From assembly GCF_022348085.1 (NCBI RefSeq), contig NZ_JAKRFN010000002.1, positions 1 through 64,000 of the forward strand: DNA of 64,000 nucleotides. The letters run 5' to 3'. The DNA is from Mycobacterium sp. PSTR-4-N (lineage in GTDB: Bacteria; Actinomycetota; Actinomycetes; Mycobacteriales; Mycobacteriaceae). Positions 25,255-33,908 of the stretch are shown in pieces. Below the pieces are notes generated by a model. The model did not search any database. It was given only the letters and a program-made list of their open reading frames with translations, and had not been told where the DNA came from. Each line of letters starts with the position of its first letter. Position 1 is the first letter of the stretch. A program made the position numbers and the translations under genes.

Positions 25255-26598
25255 TCACTGTGCCGCCTTACCCAAGGTCACGTCGACCGTTTGCGGCCGG
25301 CCGGAGGGATCCAGATAGGTCAGCGTCACCTTGTCGCCGGGTGCCTTGGACCGCACCGCGGCGACGAGCGCGTCAGCGCTGTCGATCACCCGGTCGTCGA
25401 GCTTGGTCACCGTCACCCCGGCGGGGAGACCCGCGGAGGATGCCGCACCGTTCGGCGTGACCTCGACGATCTTGGCGCCGTCCCCGCCGGCGTTGTTGCC
25501 CACCTGCACGCCGAGCGAGGCGCGCGACGCGCTGCCGGTCTGGATCAGCTCGTCGGCGATCCGCTTGGCCTGGTCGACCGGGATCGCGAACCCCAGGCCG
25601 ATCGAGCCGCCCTGGGCTGCACCCGAATCGGCACCCATGGTGGCGATGGCGGAGTTGATGCCGACCAGCTCACCGTTCATGTTGACCAGGGCGCCGCCCG
25701 AGTTGCCGGGGTTGATCGCGGCATCGGTCTGGATGGCGTCGAGCACGGTGTTCTGGTTCTGGGCATCACCGCCGGCGGCGACCGGGCGATTCAACGCGCT
25801 GATGATGCCCGTGGTCACCGTGCCTTCCAGGCCCAGCGGTGATCCGATCGCGACGACGTCCTGGCCGACCCGCAGGTTGGCAGACGATCCGATGGCGATC
25901 GGCGTCAGGCCGGAGACACCCTTGGCACGCACCACGGCGATGTCGCTACCGGGATCGGTGCCCACGATGTCGAACGGCACGTTACGGCCGTCGGAGAAGG
26001 TGACCTTGGTCTCCGGGCCGCCGCCGGGGCCGGCCGCCGCGGCGACCACGTGGTTGTTGGTCAGGATCAGCCCGTCGGTGGACAGGATGACGCCGGAGCC
26101 CTCCTCGGACTGGCGGCCCTCGTTCACTTCGAGCTTGACCACGCTCGGCACGACCTTTGCCGCGACCTGCTCCACGGAACCGGTGGGCACGCTGGCGGCC
26201 GGCTGACTCGGGGCGGCGCCCGATGCGCTGAAACCCGTGGAGTTGTGGGCCGGGTGCACGAGCGTCGCGACACCACCGCCGATTCCTGCGGAGACGATCG
26301 CGATGACCACGGCTCCTGTGGCGAGACCCGTTGCCCGAGAACGCTTCTTGGGAGCCGGCGCAGCCGGCGGGAAACCGGGACGCGGGTACGGGTTCGGCAT
26401 CGGCGCCCCGGCGTAGGGATCGTAGGGAGAGCGGTACGCCTGCCGCTGCTGCTCCGTCGCATACCGCCAGTCCCAGCCGGGTTGCTGCTCATGGGATCCG
26501 GAGCGCGCAGCGCCGACCTGACCGTGCGGCGCCTGGCCCGCCATGCCGGGCTGCTGACCCGGATGCGGCCCCGGTGAGTACCTCGGATGGTTGGTCAT
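25255..26598 (-). CDS. pepD: HtrA-like serine protease PepD
   Basis: A 447-residue membrane-anchored S1C protease acting on misfolded envelope proteins. A Pro/Gly-rich cytoplasmic segment (1-85) leads to a transmembrane helix (about 91-114). The protease domain has His183 (LTNNHVV), Asp219 (DPGSDIAVV) and Ser300 (NPGNSGGAL). A PDZ domain follows from about 360. M. tuberculosis PepD (Rv0983) processes envelope substrates and affects the MprAB/SigE stress response. It lies downstream of mprA-mprB and has its own MprA-type box. Confidence 0.95.
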   Translation of the reverse strand: MTNHPRYSPGPHPGQQPGMAGQAPHGQVGAARSGSHEQQPGWDWRYATEQQRQAYRSPYDPYAGAPMPNPYPRPGFPPAAPAPKKRSRATGLATGAVVIAIVSAGIGGGVATLVHPAHNSTGFSASGAAPSQPAASVPTGSVEQVAAKVVPSVVKLEVNEGRQSEEGSGVILSTDGLILTNNHVVAAAAGPGGGPETKVTFSDGRNVPFDIVGTDPGSDIAVVRAKGVSGLTPIAIGSSANLRVGQDVVAIGSPLGLEGTVTTGIISALNRPVAAGGDAQNQNTVLDAIQTDAAINPGNSGGALVNMNGELVGINSAIATMGADSGAAQGGSIGLGFAIPVDQAKRIADELIQTGSASRASLGVQVGNNAGGDGAKIVEVTPNGAASSAGLPAGVTVTKLDDRVIDSADALVAAVRSKAPGDKVTLTYLDPSGRPQTVDVTLGKAAQ

Positions 26599-26674
26599 GT
26601 CGCTGCGGTGTCTTCCTCGAGTAGGGGTGGTGCTTCACCAACGAAGTGCGTGAGTCAAGAGTGCCCAGCCGGGC

Positions 26675-26693
26675 TGAGAGTGCCCTGAGAGTC
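26675..26693. promoter_or_regulatory. MprA-box-like repeat upstream of pepD
   Basis: Two copies of CTGAGAGT (26675-26682, 26686-26693), 3 bp apart in direct orientation. On the minus strand this reads ACTCTCAG-N3-ACTCTCAG. It lies 77-95 bp upstream of pepD. Confidence 0.7.
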
Positions 26694-26753
26694 CCTTCGG
26701 TACACGCCCAGATTCTGTCGCGGCCATGGAACCATCGTCGCTGGTGACACGCG

Positions 26754-28214
26754 TCACCGCGGGGATGACTCAGCGCGTGTCTCCGTGATCTCCGCAGGAA
26801 TCGGCGCTCGACCGGGCAGCACCATGTGCATCGACGTTCCCGGCGGATCCCCGCCGTCGACGGTGTCGGTGACCAGCAGCGTGCCGCCGTGTTTGGAAAC
26901 CACCTGCTTGACGATCGCCAGCCCGAGCCCGGACCCGGGCATCGCGCGGGCCGCGGTGGAGCGGTAGAACCGCTCGAACACGAGATCTCGTTCGTTCGCG
27001 GGGATTCCCGGCCCGTTGTCCGACACCACCAGGGCTGCGTGATGGGCGTCGATCTGCCTGAGCCGGACCCCGACGCGACCGCCCGGCGGACTCCACTTGG
27101 CCGCGTTGTCGAGCAGATTGAGAACAGCACGCCCGAGCCCGGCCGCATCGCCGTACACCTGCCAGGGCGTGACGGCCACGTCGAACTCGATGTCGTTGCG
27201 GCGGCGGCGAACCCGCTCCAGCGAGCGATCGATGACGTCGGCGATATCGACGATCTCGTGCACCACCCGGCCGGCATCCTCGCGGGTGAGGTCGACCAGA
27301 TCACCGACCAGCGTGGACAATTCCTCGATCTGCCCCATGACGTCGGCTTGCAGGTCGGCCATCTCGTCTTCCGGGATGCGCGGGGCACCCGGCCGCATCG
27401 ACGCCATCAGCAGTTCGACGTTGGTGCGCAGAGAGGTCAGCGGCGTGCGCAGCTCGTGTCCTGCGTCCGTGACCAGCCTGGCCTGGCGATCGCGTGATTC
27501 GGCGAGCGCGCGCAACATCATGTTGAACGCCTCGGTGAGCCTGGCCAGTTCGTCGTGGCCGACGACGGGAATGGGCCGCAGGTCATCGGTGCGGGCCACG
27601 CGTTCGGCGGCCTGGGTGAGCCGGCGAACGGGCCGCAAGCCGGCGCTGGCCACCATGCCGCCGGCGATGGCGGCGATCGCCACCCCGATCCCACCGACGG
27701 AAAGGAGCACGGTGCCGAGGTTTTTCAGGGCCTGGCCGGTCGGAGAGAGACTCTTCCACAGCAACAGGGTGGTGCCGTTGTCGAAGTGCCGGGCCAGTAG
27801 GCGGCTGTGGCTCACGGTGCGCAGCGAATACGGCTGCCTGCCGGCGATCACATCCTTCTCGACATCGCCGAGGGCCGGGATCTGCCCGTCTTGATTGGCC
27901 GCGTAGATGGCGCGGCCAGGGATCACGAACATCGCCTTGATGTCGGAATACGCCGTGCCTTCGATGATCTTGCCGGGATCGACGGTCAGCGATCCGCTCT
28001 CCTGCAGCATGTCGGCTCGCGACGTCAGCTGGTTGTCGATGTCCTGATACAGGGTCTGCGCCATCACCGCATACACCGCGACACCCATCAGCACGACGGC
28101 CATCAGCACCATGGACATCGCCAGCAGCATCACGCGCCAGCGCAGCGACACCGAACTGCCGGCCGGTGGCTGGTGATACTGGCCCGGCCACGCGACGTCG
28201 GGGTGCGGCTGCAT
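26754..28214 (-). CDS. mprB: sensor histidine kinase MprB
   Basis: A 486-residue envelope-stress kinase. Two transmembrane helices (about 29-52 and 165-190) flank a sensor domain outside the membrane. A HAMP region follows, then the H-box AGHELRTPLTSLR with His253, and the ATPase N and G boxes (LLDNAAKW, DNGPGIP, GSGLGLAIVKQVV). Start ATG 28214 shares its A with the TGA stop of mprA, so the two are coupled. It signals to MprA and is tuned by DnaK and envelope protein state in known systems. Confidence 0.95.
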   Translation of the reverse strand: MQPHPDVAWPGQYHQPPAGSSVSLRWRVMLLAMSMVLMAVVLMGVAVYAVMAQTLYQDIDNQLTSRADMLQESGSLTVDPGKIIEGTAYSDIKAMFVIPGRAIYAANQDGQIPALGDVEKDVIAGRQPYSLRTVSHSRLLARHFDNGTTLLLWKSLSPTGQALKNLGTVLLSVGGIGVAIAAIAGGMVASAGLRPVRRLTQAAERVARTDDLRPIPVVGHDELARLTEAFNMMLRALAESRDRQARLVTDAGHELRTPLTSLRTNVELLMASMRPGAPRIPEDEMADLQADVMGQIEELSTLVGDLVDLTREDAGRVVHEIVDIADVIDRSLERVRRRRNDIEFDVAVTPWQVYGDAAGLGRAVLNLLDNAAKWSPPGGRVGVRLRQIDAHHAALVVSDNGPGIPANERDLVFERFYRSTAARAMPGSGLGLAIVKQVVSKHGGTLLVTDTVDGGDPPGTSMHMVLPGRAPIPAEITETRAESSPR

Positions 28215-28906
28215 CAGGGCGGCGTCTCCCGCAGGACATAGCCGACGCCCCGCACGGTGTGGATGAGGCGCGGCTCTCCCTCGGCCTCGGTCTTGCGGCG
28301 CAGATAGCCGACGTACACCTCGAGCGCATTGCCCGACGTCGGGAAGTCGAAGCCCCACACCTCTTCGAGAATGCGGCTGCGCGTCAACACCCTGCGCGGA
28401 TTGGCGATCAGCATCTCGAGCAACGCGAACTCGGTACGCGTGAGACTGATCTGCCGCTCGCCGCGGGTGACCTCGCGGGTCACCGGGTCGAGCGAGAGAT
28501 CCGCGAACGTCAGCGCGGCCGATTCGCTCGAATCGTCGAGCGTGGTGCGGCGCAGCAGCGCCCGCATGCGCGCCAGCAATTCTTCGAGGGCGAACGGCTT
28601 CGGAAGGTAGTCGTCGGCGCCGGCGTCGAGACCGGCCACCCGTTCGGACACGGAATCGCGGGCCGTCAGCACGAGGATCGGCAGATCGTCACCGGTGCTG
28701 CGGAGCTGGCGGCACACCTCGAGCCCGTCGAGGCGAGGCATCATCACATCGAGCACCACAGCATCGGGGCGATCGGTGGCGATCAGATCGAGCGCTTCGC
28801 GGCCGTCCTGGGCCAGCTCCACGGAGTAGCCGTTGAAAGACAGGGAGCGGCGCAGCGATTCGCGGACCGCGCGGTCATCATCGACGACGAGTATGCGCAC
28901 CGCCAC
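28214..28906 (-). CDS. mprA: response regulator MprA
   Basis: A 230-residue OmpR-class regulator. The receiver domain has the acidic pair at DD9-10/D11, phosphoacceptor Asp53 ([12 protein letters not shown]), Thr of LVLTARD and Lys of YLPKPF. The C-terminal winged helix includes [29 protein letters not shown]. The start is GTG 28906, with an alternative GTG two codons later. It activates sigE, pepD and its own operon in M. tuberculosis. An MprA-type direct repeat lies 17 bp upstream of the start. Confidence 0.96.
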   Translation of the reverse strand: MAVRILVVDDDRAVRESLRRSLSFNGYSVELAQDGREALDLIATDRPDAVVLDVMMPRLDGLEVCRQLRSTGDDLPILVLTARDSVSERVAGLDAGADDYLPKPFALEELLARMRALLRRTTLDDSSESAALTFADLSLDPVTREVTRGERQISLTRTEFALLEMLIANPRRVLTRSRILEEVWGFDFPTSGNALEVYVGYLRRKTEAEGEPRLIHTVRGVGYVLRETPP

Positions 28907-28922
28907 AGTCTCGACCCCGTGT

Positions 28923-28941
28923 CTGAGAGAGTGCTGAGAGC
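28923..28941. promoter_or_regulatory. MprA-box-like repeat upstream of mprA
   Basis: CTGAGAGA (28923-28930) and CTGAGAGC (28934-28941), 3 bp apart in direct orientation, with the same form and spacing as the box upstream of pepD. It indicates autoregulation. Confidence 0.7.
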
Positions 28942-28984
28942 CGCGCCGACGAAACCTGAATGTTTCCGGTACGCGACCGCGTGG

Positions 28985-29158
28985 TTAGCGGCGGTCCAGA
29001 TCGATCAGACCCAAGCGCGCGGCCTTGAGCAGGCGGCGCGGCACCTTGCGCTGCTGACCTGCGACGCTCACGTTGACGAGTCCGGTAGCCGTGGCCTTCC
29101 ACTGCGCGCGCCGGCTCCGGGTGTTCGCACGCGACATCCTGCGCTTCGGGACAGCCAT
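28985..29158 (-). CDS. rpmF: 50S ribosomal protein L32
   Basis: A 57-residue, very basic L32 protein ([22 protein letters not shown]...). No CxxC zinc pair is present where the Cys-containing form of L32 carries its ribbon (segment [18 protein letters not shown]), so this is the zinc-independent (C-minus) type. It lies upstream of mprA and divergent from the acyl-CoA operon. Confidence 0.93.
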   Translation of the reverse strand: MAVPKRRMSRANTRSRRAQWKATATGLVNVSVAGQQRKVPRRLLKAARLGLIDLDRR

Positions 29159-29342
29159 GATCGAGCTCCATCTGTTTCGGGGTGTCCATCGGTGCAACCC
29201 ACGGACGTGAACCAGTACTGCCTGCGAGCCTGGGCGAACCGGACGCGGGCAATTGGTCCCCAGGATAGCCGGTGAGCTGGACGGGCTCCAAACTCGACCG
29301 ATCTCGAAGGATGTTCGGCCGCGAGCGACACGCGGTCGGGTC

Positions 29343-29384
29343 TTGACGTGCTACCGCCGGTAGCCGCTAACCTACCGGTTGGTT
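29343..29384 (+). promoter_or_regulatory. promoter with two operator-like palindromes
   Basis: A TTGACG -35 (29343-29348) and TAACCT -10 (29368-29373) with a 19-bp spacer. Between them lies a perfect palindrome GCTACCGCCGGTAGC (29350-29364). A second near-palindrome, AACCTACCGGTTGGTT (29369-29384), overlaps the -10. This arrangement suits a TetR-type repressor of the following six-gene operon; the repressor is not encoded nearby. Confidence 0.55.
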
Positions 29385-29418
29385 GGGCGCTCAGCCCGCC
29401 GGAGCGACGGGAGACTGC

Positions 29419-31131
29419 GTGACGCCGGTGTCGGACCGCGATCCCGTGCGGATCGGCAACTGCTCGGGCTTCTACGGCGACCGGCTCTCGGCGATGCACG
29501 AGATGCTCAGCGGCGGCGATCTCGACTACCTGACCGGCGACTACCTGGCCGAGCTGACCATGCTCATCCTGGGCCGCGACCGCATGAAGGATCCCGATCG
29601 CGGCTATGCCAAGACGTTCCTGCGCCAGCTCGAGCAGTGCCTGGGCCTGGCGGTGGACCGCGGTGTGCGCATCGTCGCCAACGCAGGCGGCCTGAACCCC
29701 GCGGGCCTGGCCACCGCCGTCCGCGACCTGGCCGAGCGCCTGCAGATCACCGTCGCCGTCGCCCACGTCGAGGGCGACGACCTGCTCCCGCGTACCGAGG
29801 AGCTCGGACTCGGCCGTCCGCTGACCGCGAACGCCTACCTGGGCGCGTGGGGCATCGCCGACTGCTTGAAGGCGCGCGCGGATGTCGTGGTGACGGGCCG
29901 CGTCACCGACGCGTCGGTGATCGTCGGGCCGGCCGCGGCGCATTTCGGGTGGCAGCGCGACGACCTCGACCACATCGCCGGTGCGATCGCCGCGGGCCAC
30001 ATCATCGAATGCGGCACCCAAGCCACCGGCGGCAACTACTCCTTCTTCACCGAGATCGACGACCTGACCCATCCGGGCTTCCCGATCGCCGAGATCCACG
30101 CCGACGGCTCGTCGGTCATCACCAAGCATCCGGGCACGGCCGGCGCCGTCACCGTCGGCACGGTCACCGCCCAGCTGCTCTACGAGATCGGCGGCGCCCG
30201 CTACGCCAACCCCGACGCCACCCTGCGGGTCGACTCGATCACGCTGACCGACGACGGACCGGACCGGGTCCGTGTCAGCGGCGTCACCGGAGAGCCACCA
30301 CCGCCGACCCTGAAGGTCAGCCTCAACAGCCTCGGCGGGTTCCGCAACGAGATGACGTTCGTACTGACCGGTCTCGACATCGAGGCCAAGGCTGCGCTCG
30401 TACGTCGTCAGCTGGAGGCGAATCTGACGGTCCGGCCGGCCGAGATGCAGTGGTCACTCGCCCGCACCGACCACGCCGACGCCGACACCGAACAAACCGC
30501 CAGCGCCCTGTTGAGCTGTGTCGCGCGCGACCCCGACGCTGCCGCGGTCGGCCGCCGATTCTCCTCCGCCGCAGTCGAATTGGCGTTGGCCAGTTATCCC
30601 GGGTTCACGAGCACCACGCCACCCGGGGACGGCCAGGTCTATGGCGTGTTCACCGCCGGTCACGTTCCCGCCGAGCAGGTGCCGCATTTGGCGGTGCATC
30701 CGGACGGCACCCGCGTCGACATCGCACCCGCCGCACAGACCCGTGCCCTGGAAGCGGTCCCCGACGGCGAGCCACCGCAGTGGAGCGCCGACGGTCCGAC
30801 ACGGCGGGTACCGCTGGGCACCATCGCCGGAGCGCGAAGCGGCGACAAGGGCGGCAGCGCCAACGTCGGGGTGTGGGTGCGGACCGACGAACAGTGGCGA
30901 TGGCTGGCGTCCGCGTTGACCGTCGAGAAGCTGCGCGAGCTGCTCCCCGAGGCCGCCGAGCTGCCGGTGACCCGACACCTGCTACCCAACCTGCGCGCCG
31001 TGAACTTCGTGATCGAGGACATCCTGGGTCAAGGCGTCGCGTCCGCGGCGCGTTTCGATCCCCAGGCCAAAGGGCTGGGCGAATGGCTGCGCAGCCGAAC
31101 CATCGACATCCCCGAGGAGTTTCTGTCGTGA
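29419..31131 (+). CDS. AtuA-like DUF1446 protein
   Basis: A 570-residue protein of the acyclic-terpene-utilisation AtuA family (DUF1446). It starts at GTG 29419 after GGGAG. Typical segments are RIGNCSGFYGDR, YLTGDYLAELTM, RIVANAGGLNPAGL and the C-terminal ARSGDKGGSANVGVW. AtuA-type proteins accompany geranyl-CoA and related carboxylase clusters, but their reaction is unknown. It is the first gene of an operon with two acyl-CoA dehydrogenases, a biotin carboxylase pair and an enoyl-CoA hydratase, overlapping the next by 4 bp. It corresponds to M. tuberculosis Rv0976c. Confidence 0.82.
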   Translation: MTPVSDRDPVRIGNCSGFYGDRLSAMHEMLSGGDLDYLTGDYLAELTMLILGRDRMKDPDRGYAKTFLRQLEQCLGLAVDRGVRIVANAGGLNPAGLATAVRDLAERLQITVAVAHVEGDDLLPRTEELGLGRPLTANAYLGAWGIADCLKARADVVVTGRVTDASVIVGPAAAHFGWQRDDLDHIAGAIAAGHIIECGTQATGGNYSFFTEIDDLTHPGFPIAEIHADGSSVITKHPGTAGAVTVGTVTAQLLYEIGGARYANPDATLRVDSITLTDDGPDRVRVSGVTGEPPPPTLKVSLNSLGGFRNEMTFVLTGLDIEAKAALVRRQLEANLTVRPAEMQWSLARTDHADADTEQTASALLSCVARDPDAAAVGRRFSSAAVELALASYPGFTSTTPPGDGQVYGVFTAGHVPAEQVPHLAVHPDGTRVDIAPAAQTRALEAVPDGEPPQWSADGPTRRVPLGTIAGARSGDKGGSANVGVWVRTDEQWRWLASALTVEKLRELLPEAAELPVTRHLLPNLRAVNFVIEDILGQGVASAARFDPQAKGLGEWLRSRTIDIPEEFLS

Positions 31132-32276
31132 GCATCTGGACCACACCGGAGCGGGAAGATCTGCGAAAGACGGTGCGCGCCTTCGCCGAACGCGAAGTCC
31201 TGCCCCATGTCGACGAATGGGAGCGCATCGGAGAGCTCCCCCGCGACCTGCACCGCAAGGCCGCCCAGGCCGGGCTACTGGGCGCCGGCTTCCCCGAGAC
31301 AGCCGGCGGCGAGGGCGGTGACGGCGGCGACGCGCTGATCATCTGCGAGGAGATGCACCAGTCAGGGGCACCCGGCGGAGTGTTCGCCTCGCTGTTCACC
31401 TGCGGTATCGCGGTCCCCCACATCATCGCCTCCGGCGACGAGCACCTCATCGACACCTACGTGCGACCGACGTTGCGCGGCGAGAAGATCGGCTCGCTGG
31501 CGATCACCGAACCGGGCGGCGGCTCGGACGTCGGGCACCTGACCACGCGCGCCGTCCGGGAAGGCGACGAGTTCGTCATCAACGGCGCCAAGACCTACAT
31601 CACCTCCGGGGTGCGCGCCGACTTCGTCGTCACCGCGGCGCGTACCGGCGGGCCGGGAGCCGCGGGGGTGTCGCTGATCGTCGTCGACAAAGGAACGCCC
31701 GGTTTCGAGGTGAGCCGCAAGCTCGACAAGATGGGCTGGCGTTCCTCGGACACCGCCGAACTGTCCTACACCGACGTGCGCGTCCCCGTCGCCAACCTCA
31801 TCGGCGCCGAGAACAGCGGCTTCTTCCAGATCGCCGCCGCGTTCGTGTCCGAACGTGTCGGCCTCGCCGCGCAGGCCTACGCCAGCGCGCAGCGGTGCCT
31901 CGACCTCACCGTCGAGTGGTGCCGCAATCGCGAGACCTTCGGCAAGCCGCTGATCGCGCGGCAGTCGGTGCAGAACACGCTGGCCGAGATGGCGCGGCGC
32001 ATCGACATCGCGCGGGTCTACACCCGCCACGTGGTGGAACGCCAGATCGCCGGCGACCACAACCTCATCACCGAGGTGTGCTTCGCGAAGAACACCGCCG
32101 TCGAGACGGGAGAGTGGGTGGCCAATCAAGCGGTGCAGCTGTTCGGCGGTATGGGCTACATGGCGGAATCGGAGATCGAACGCCAGTATCGCGACATGCG
32201 CATCCTCGGCATCGGTGGTGGCACCACCGAGATCCTGACCTCGCTGGCCGCCAAGTCGCTGGGCTTCCAGGCGTGA
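31128..32276 (+). CDS. fadE13: acyl-CoA dehydrogenase (FadE13 type)
   Basis: A 382-residue flavoprotein. It starts at GTG 31128 in a GTGA overlap with the DUF1446 gene. Family motifs are SLAITEPGGGSDVGHLTTRA (substrate/FAD binding), TYITSGVRADF, KMGWRSSDTAELSYTDVRVP and the C-terminal LFGGMGYMAESEIERQYRDMRILGIGGGTTEIL. In such operons it introduces the 2,3-double bond before carboxylation. The exact acyl-CoA is not known; a branched-chain or methyl-branched substrate is likely given the carboxylase. Confidence 0.9.
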   Translation: MSIWTTPEREDLRKTVRAFAEREVLPHVDEWERIGELPRDLHRKAAQAGLLGAGFPETAGGEGGDGGDALIICEEMHQSGAPGGVFASLFTCGIAVPHIIASGDEHLIDTYVRPTLRGEKIGSLAITEPGGGSDVGHLTTRAVREGDEFVINGAKTYITSGVRADFVVTAARTGGPGAAGVSLIVVDKGTPGFEVSRKLDKMGWRSSDTAELSYTDVRVPVANLIGAENSGFFQIAAAFVSERVGLAAQAYASAQRCLDLTVEWCRNRETFGKPLIARQSVQNTLAEMARRIDIARVYTRHVVERQIAGDHNLITEVCFAKNTAVETGEWVANQAVQLFGGMGYMAESEIERQYRDMRILGIGGGTTEILTSLAAKSLGFQA

Positions 32277-33865
32277 CGCTCCGTTCGACACTGGACCCGC
32301 GCTCCCCCGCCTACCGCGAGGCCGCCGACGCGATGGCGATCAAGCTGGCCGAGCTCGACGCCGAGCATGCCAAGGCGCTGGCCGGCGGTGGCGAGAAATA
32401 CGTCAGCCGCCACCACGCCCGCGGCAAGATGACCGCGCGCGAACGGATCGAAGCGCTCATCGACCCCGACTCCCCGTTCCTCGAGCTGAGCCCACTGGCC
32501 GCGTGGGGCAGCGACTTCACCGTCGGCGCGAGCGTCGTCATCGGGATCGGCGCGGTCGAGGGCGTCGAATGCCTGATCGTCTCCAACGACCCCACCGTCA
32601 AGGGCGGCACCAGTAATCCGTGGACGTTGCGGAAAATACTGCGCGGCAACCAGATCGCCCTGGAAAACCGGCTGCCGGTGATCTCCCTGGTGGAGTCCGG
32701 TGGCGCGGACCTTCCCACGCAGAAAGAGATCTTCATTCCCGGCGGGCAGATGTTCCGCGACCTGACCCGGCTCTCGGCGGCCGGTATCCCGACGATCGCC
32801 TTGGTGTTCGGCAACTCGACCGCGGGCGGCGCCTACATCCCCGGGATGAGCGATCACGTCGTGATGATCAAGGACCGATCCAAGGTGTTCCTGGCCGGCC
32901 CTCCCCTGGTCAAGATGGCGACCGGGGAGGAGTCCGACGACGAGTCCCTCGGCGGTGCCGAGATGCACGCCCGCACATCGGGTCTCGCGGACTACTTCGC
33001 CGTCGACGAACTGGATGCGATGCGCATCGGCCGGCGCATCGTCGCGCGGCTCAACTGGCACAAGCAGGGCCCGGCGCCGAAGCCGTACATCGAGCCCCTG
33101 TTCGAATCCGAGGAACTGCTCGGCATCGTGCCGCCGGATCTGCGCATCCCATTCGATCCGCGCGAGGTGATCGCGCGCATCGTCGACGGTTCGGAGTTCG
33201 ACGAGTTCAAACCGCTCTACGGCGGCTCACTGGTGACCGGGTGGGCCACGCTGCACGGCTTTCCGCTCGGCATCCTCGCCAACGCGCGCGGTGTGCTGTT
33301 CAGCGAAGAGTCGCAGAAGGCCACACAGTTCATCCAGCTGGCCAACCGCTCGAACACACCACTTCTGTTCCTGCACAACACAACCGGATACATGGTCGGA
33401 AAGGCGTACGAGGAGGGCGGCATGATCAAGCACGGATCGATGATGATCAACGCCGTCTCCAATTCGACCGTCCCGCACCTGTCGCTGCTGATCGGGGCGT
33501 CCTACGGTGCCGGCCATTACGGCATGTGCGGGCGCGCGTACGACCCCCGGTTCCTGTTCGCCTGGCCGAGCGCGAAGTCGGCCGTGATGGGCGGCACCCA
33601 GTTGGCAGGTGTGCTGTCGATCGTCAGCCGAGCTGCGGCGCAGGCTCGCGGTCAGCAGGTGGACGAGGCCGCCGATGCCGCACTGCGCGCGGCCGTGGAG
33701 GCGCAGATCGACGCCGAGTCGCTGCCGATGTTCCTGTCGGGCCGGCTCTACGACGACGGCGTCATCGATCCGCGGGACACCCGCACCGTGTTGGGCATGT
33801 GCCTGTCGGCGATCGCCAGCGCACCGATCGAGGGGACGTCGAACTTCGGCGTCTTCCGGATGTGA
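32273..33865 (+). CDS. accD2: acyl-CoA carboxylase carboxyltransferase subunit
   Basis: A 530-residue beta subunit starting at GTG 32273, overlapping fadE13 by 4 bp. Segments such as SLVESGGADLP, GIPTIALVFGNSTAGGAYIPGMSDHVVM and LFLHNTTGYMVGKAYEEGGMIKHGSMMINAVSNS resemble methylcrotonyl- and geranyl-CoA carboxylase beta subunits more than propionyl-CoA ones. It pairs with the biotin-carrying AccA2 encoded next. M. tuberculosis Rv0974c corresponds. Confidence 0.92.
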   Translation: MTLRSTLDPRSPAYREAADAMAIKLAELDAEHAKALAGGGEKYVSRHHARGKMTARERIEALIDPDSPFLELSPLAAWGSDFTVGASVVIGIGAVEGVECLIVSNDPTVKGGTSNPWTLRKILRGNQIALENRLPVISLVESGGADLPTQKEIFIPGGQMFRDLTRLSAAGIPTIALVFGNSTAGGAYIPGMSDHVVMIKDRSKVFLAGPPLVKMATGEESDDESLGGAEMHARTSGLADYFAVDELDAMRIGRRIVARLNWHKQGPAPKPYIEPLFESEELLGIVPPDLRIPFDPREVIARIVDGSEFDEFKPLYGGSLVTGWATLHGFPLGILANARGVLFSEESQKATQFIQLANRSNTPLLFLHNTTGYMVGKAYEEGGMIKHGSMMINAVSNSTVPHLSLLIGASYGAGHYGMCGRAYDPRFLFAWPSAKSAVMGGTQLAGVLSIVSRAAAQARGQQVDEAADAALRAAVEAQIDAESLPMFLSGRLYDDGVIDPRDTRTVLGMCLSAIASAPIEGTSNFGVFRM

Positions 33866-33908
33866 GCGGCCGGCCGATGAGCGCATGCGCGAAGAGCAAA
33901 GGGTAACG

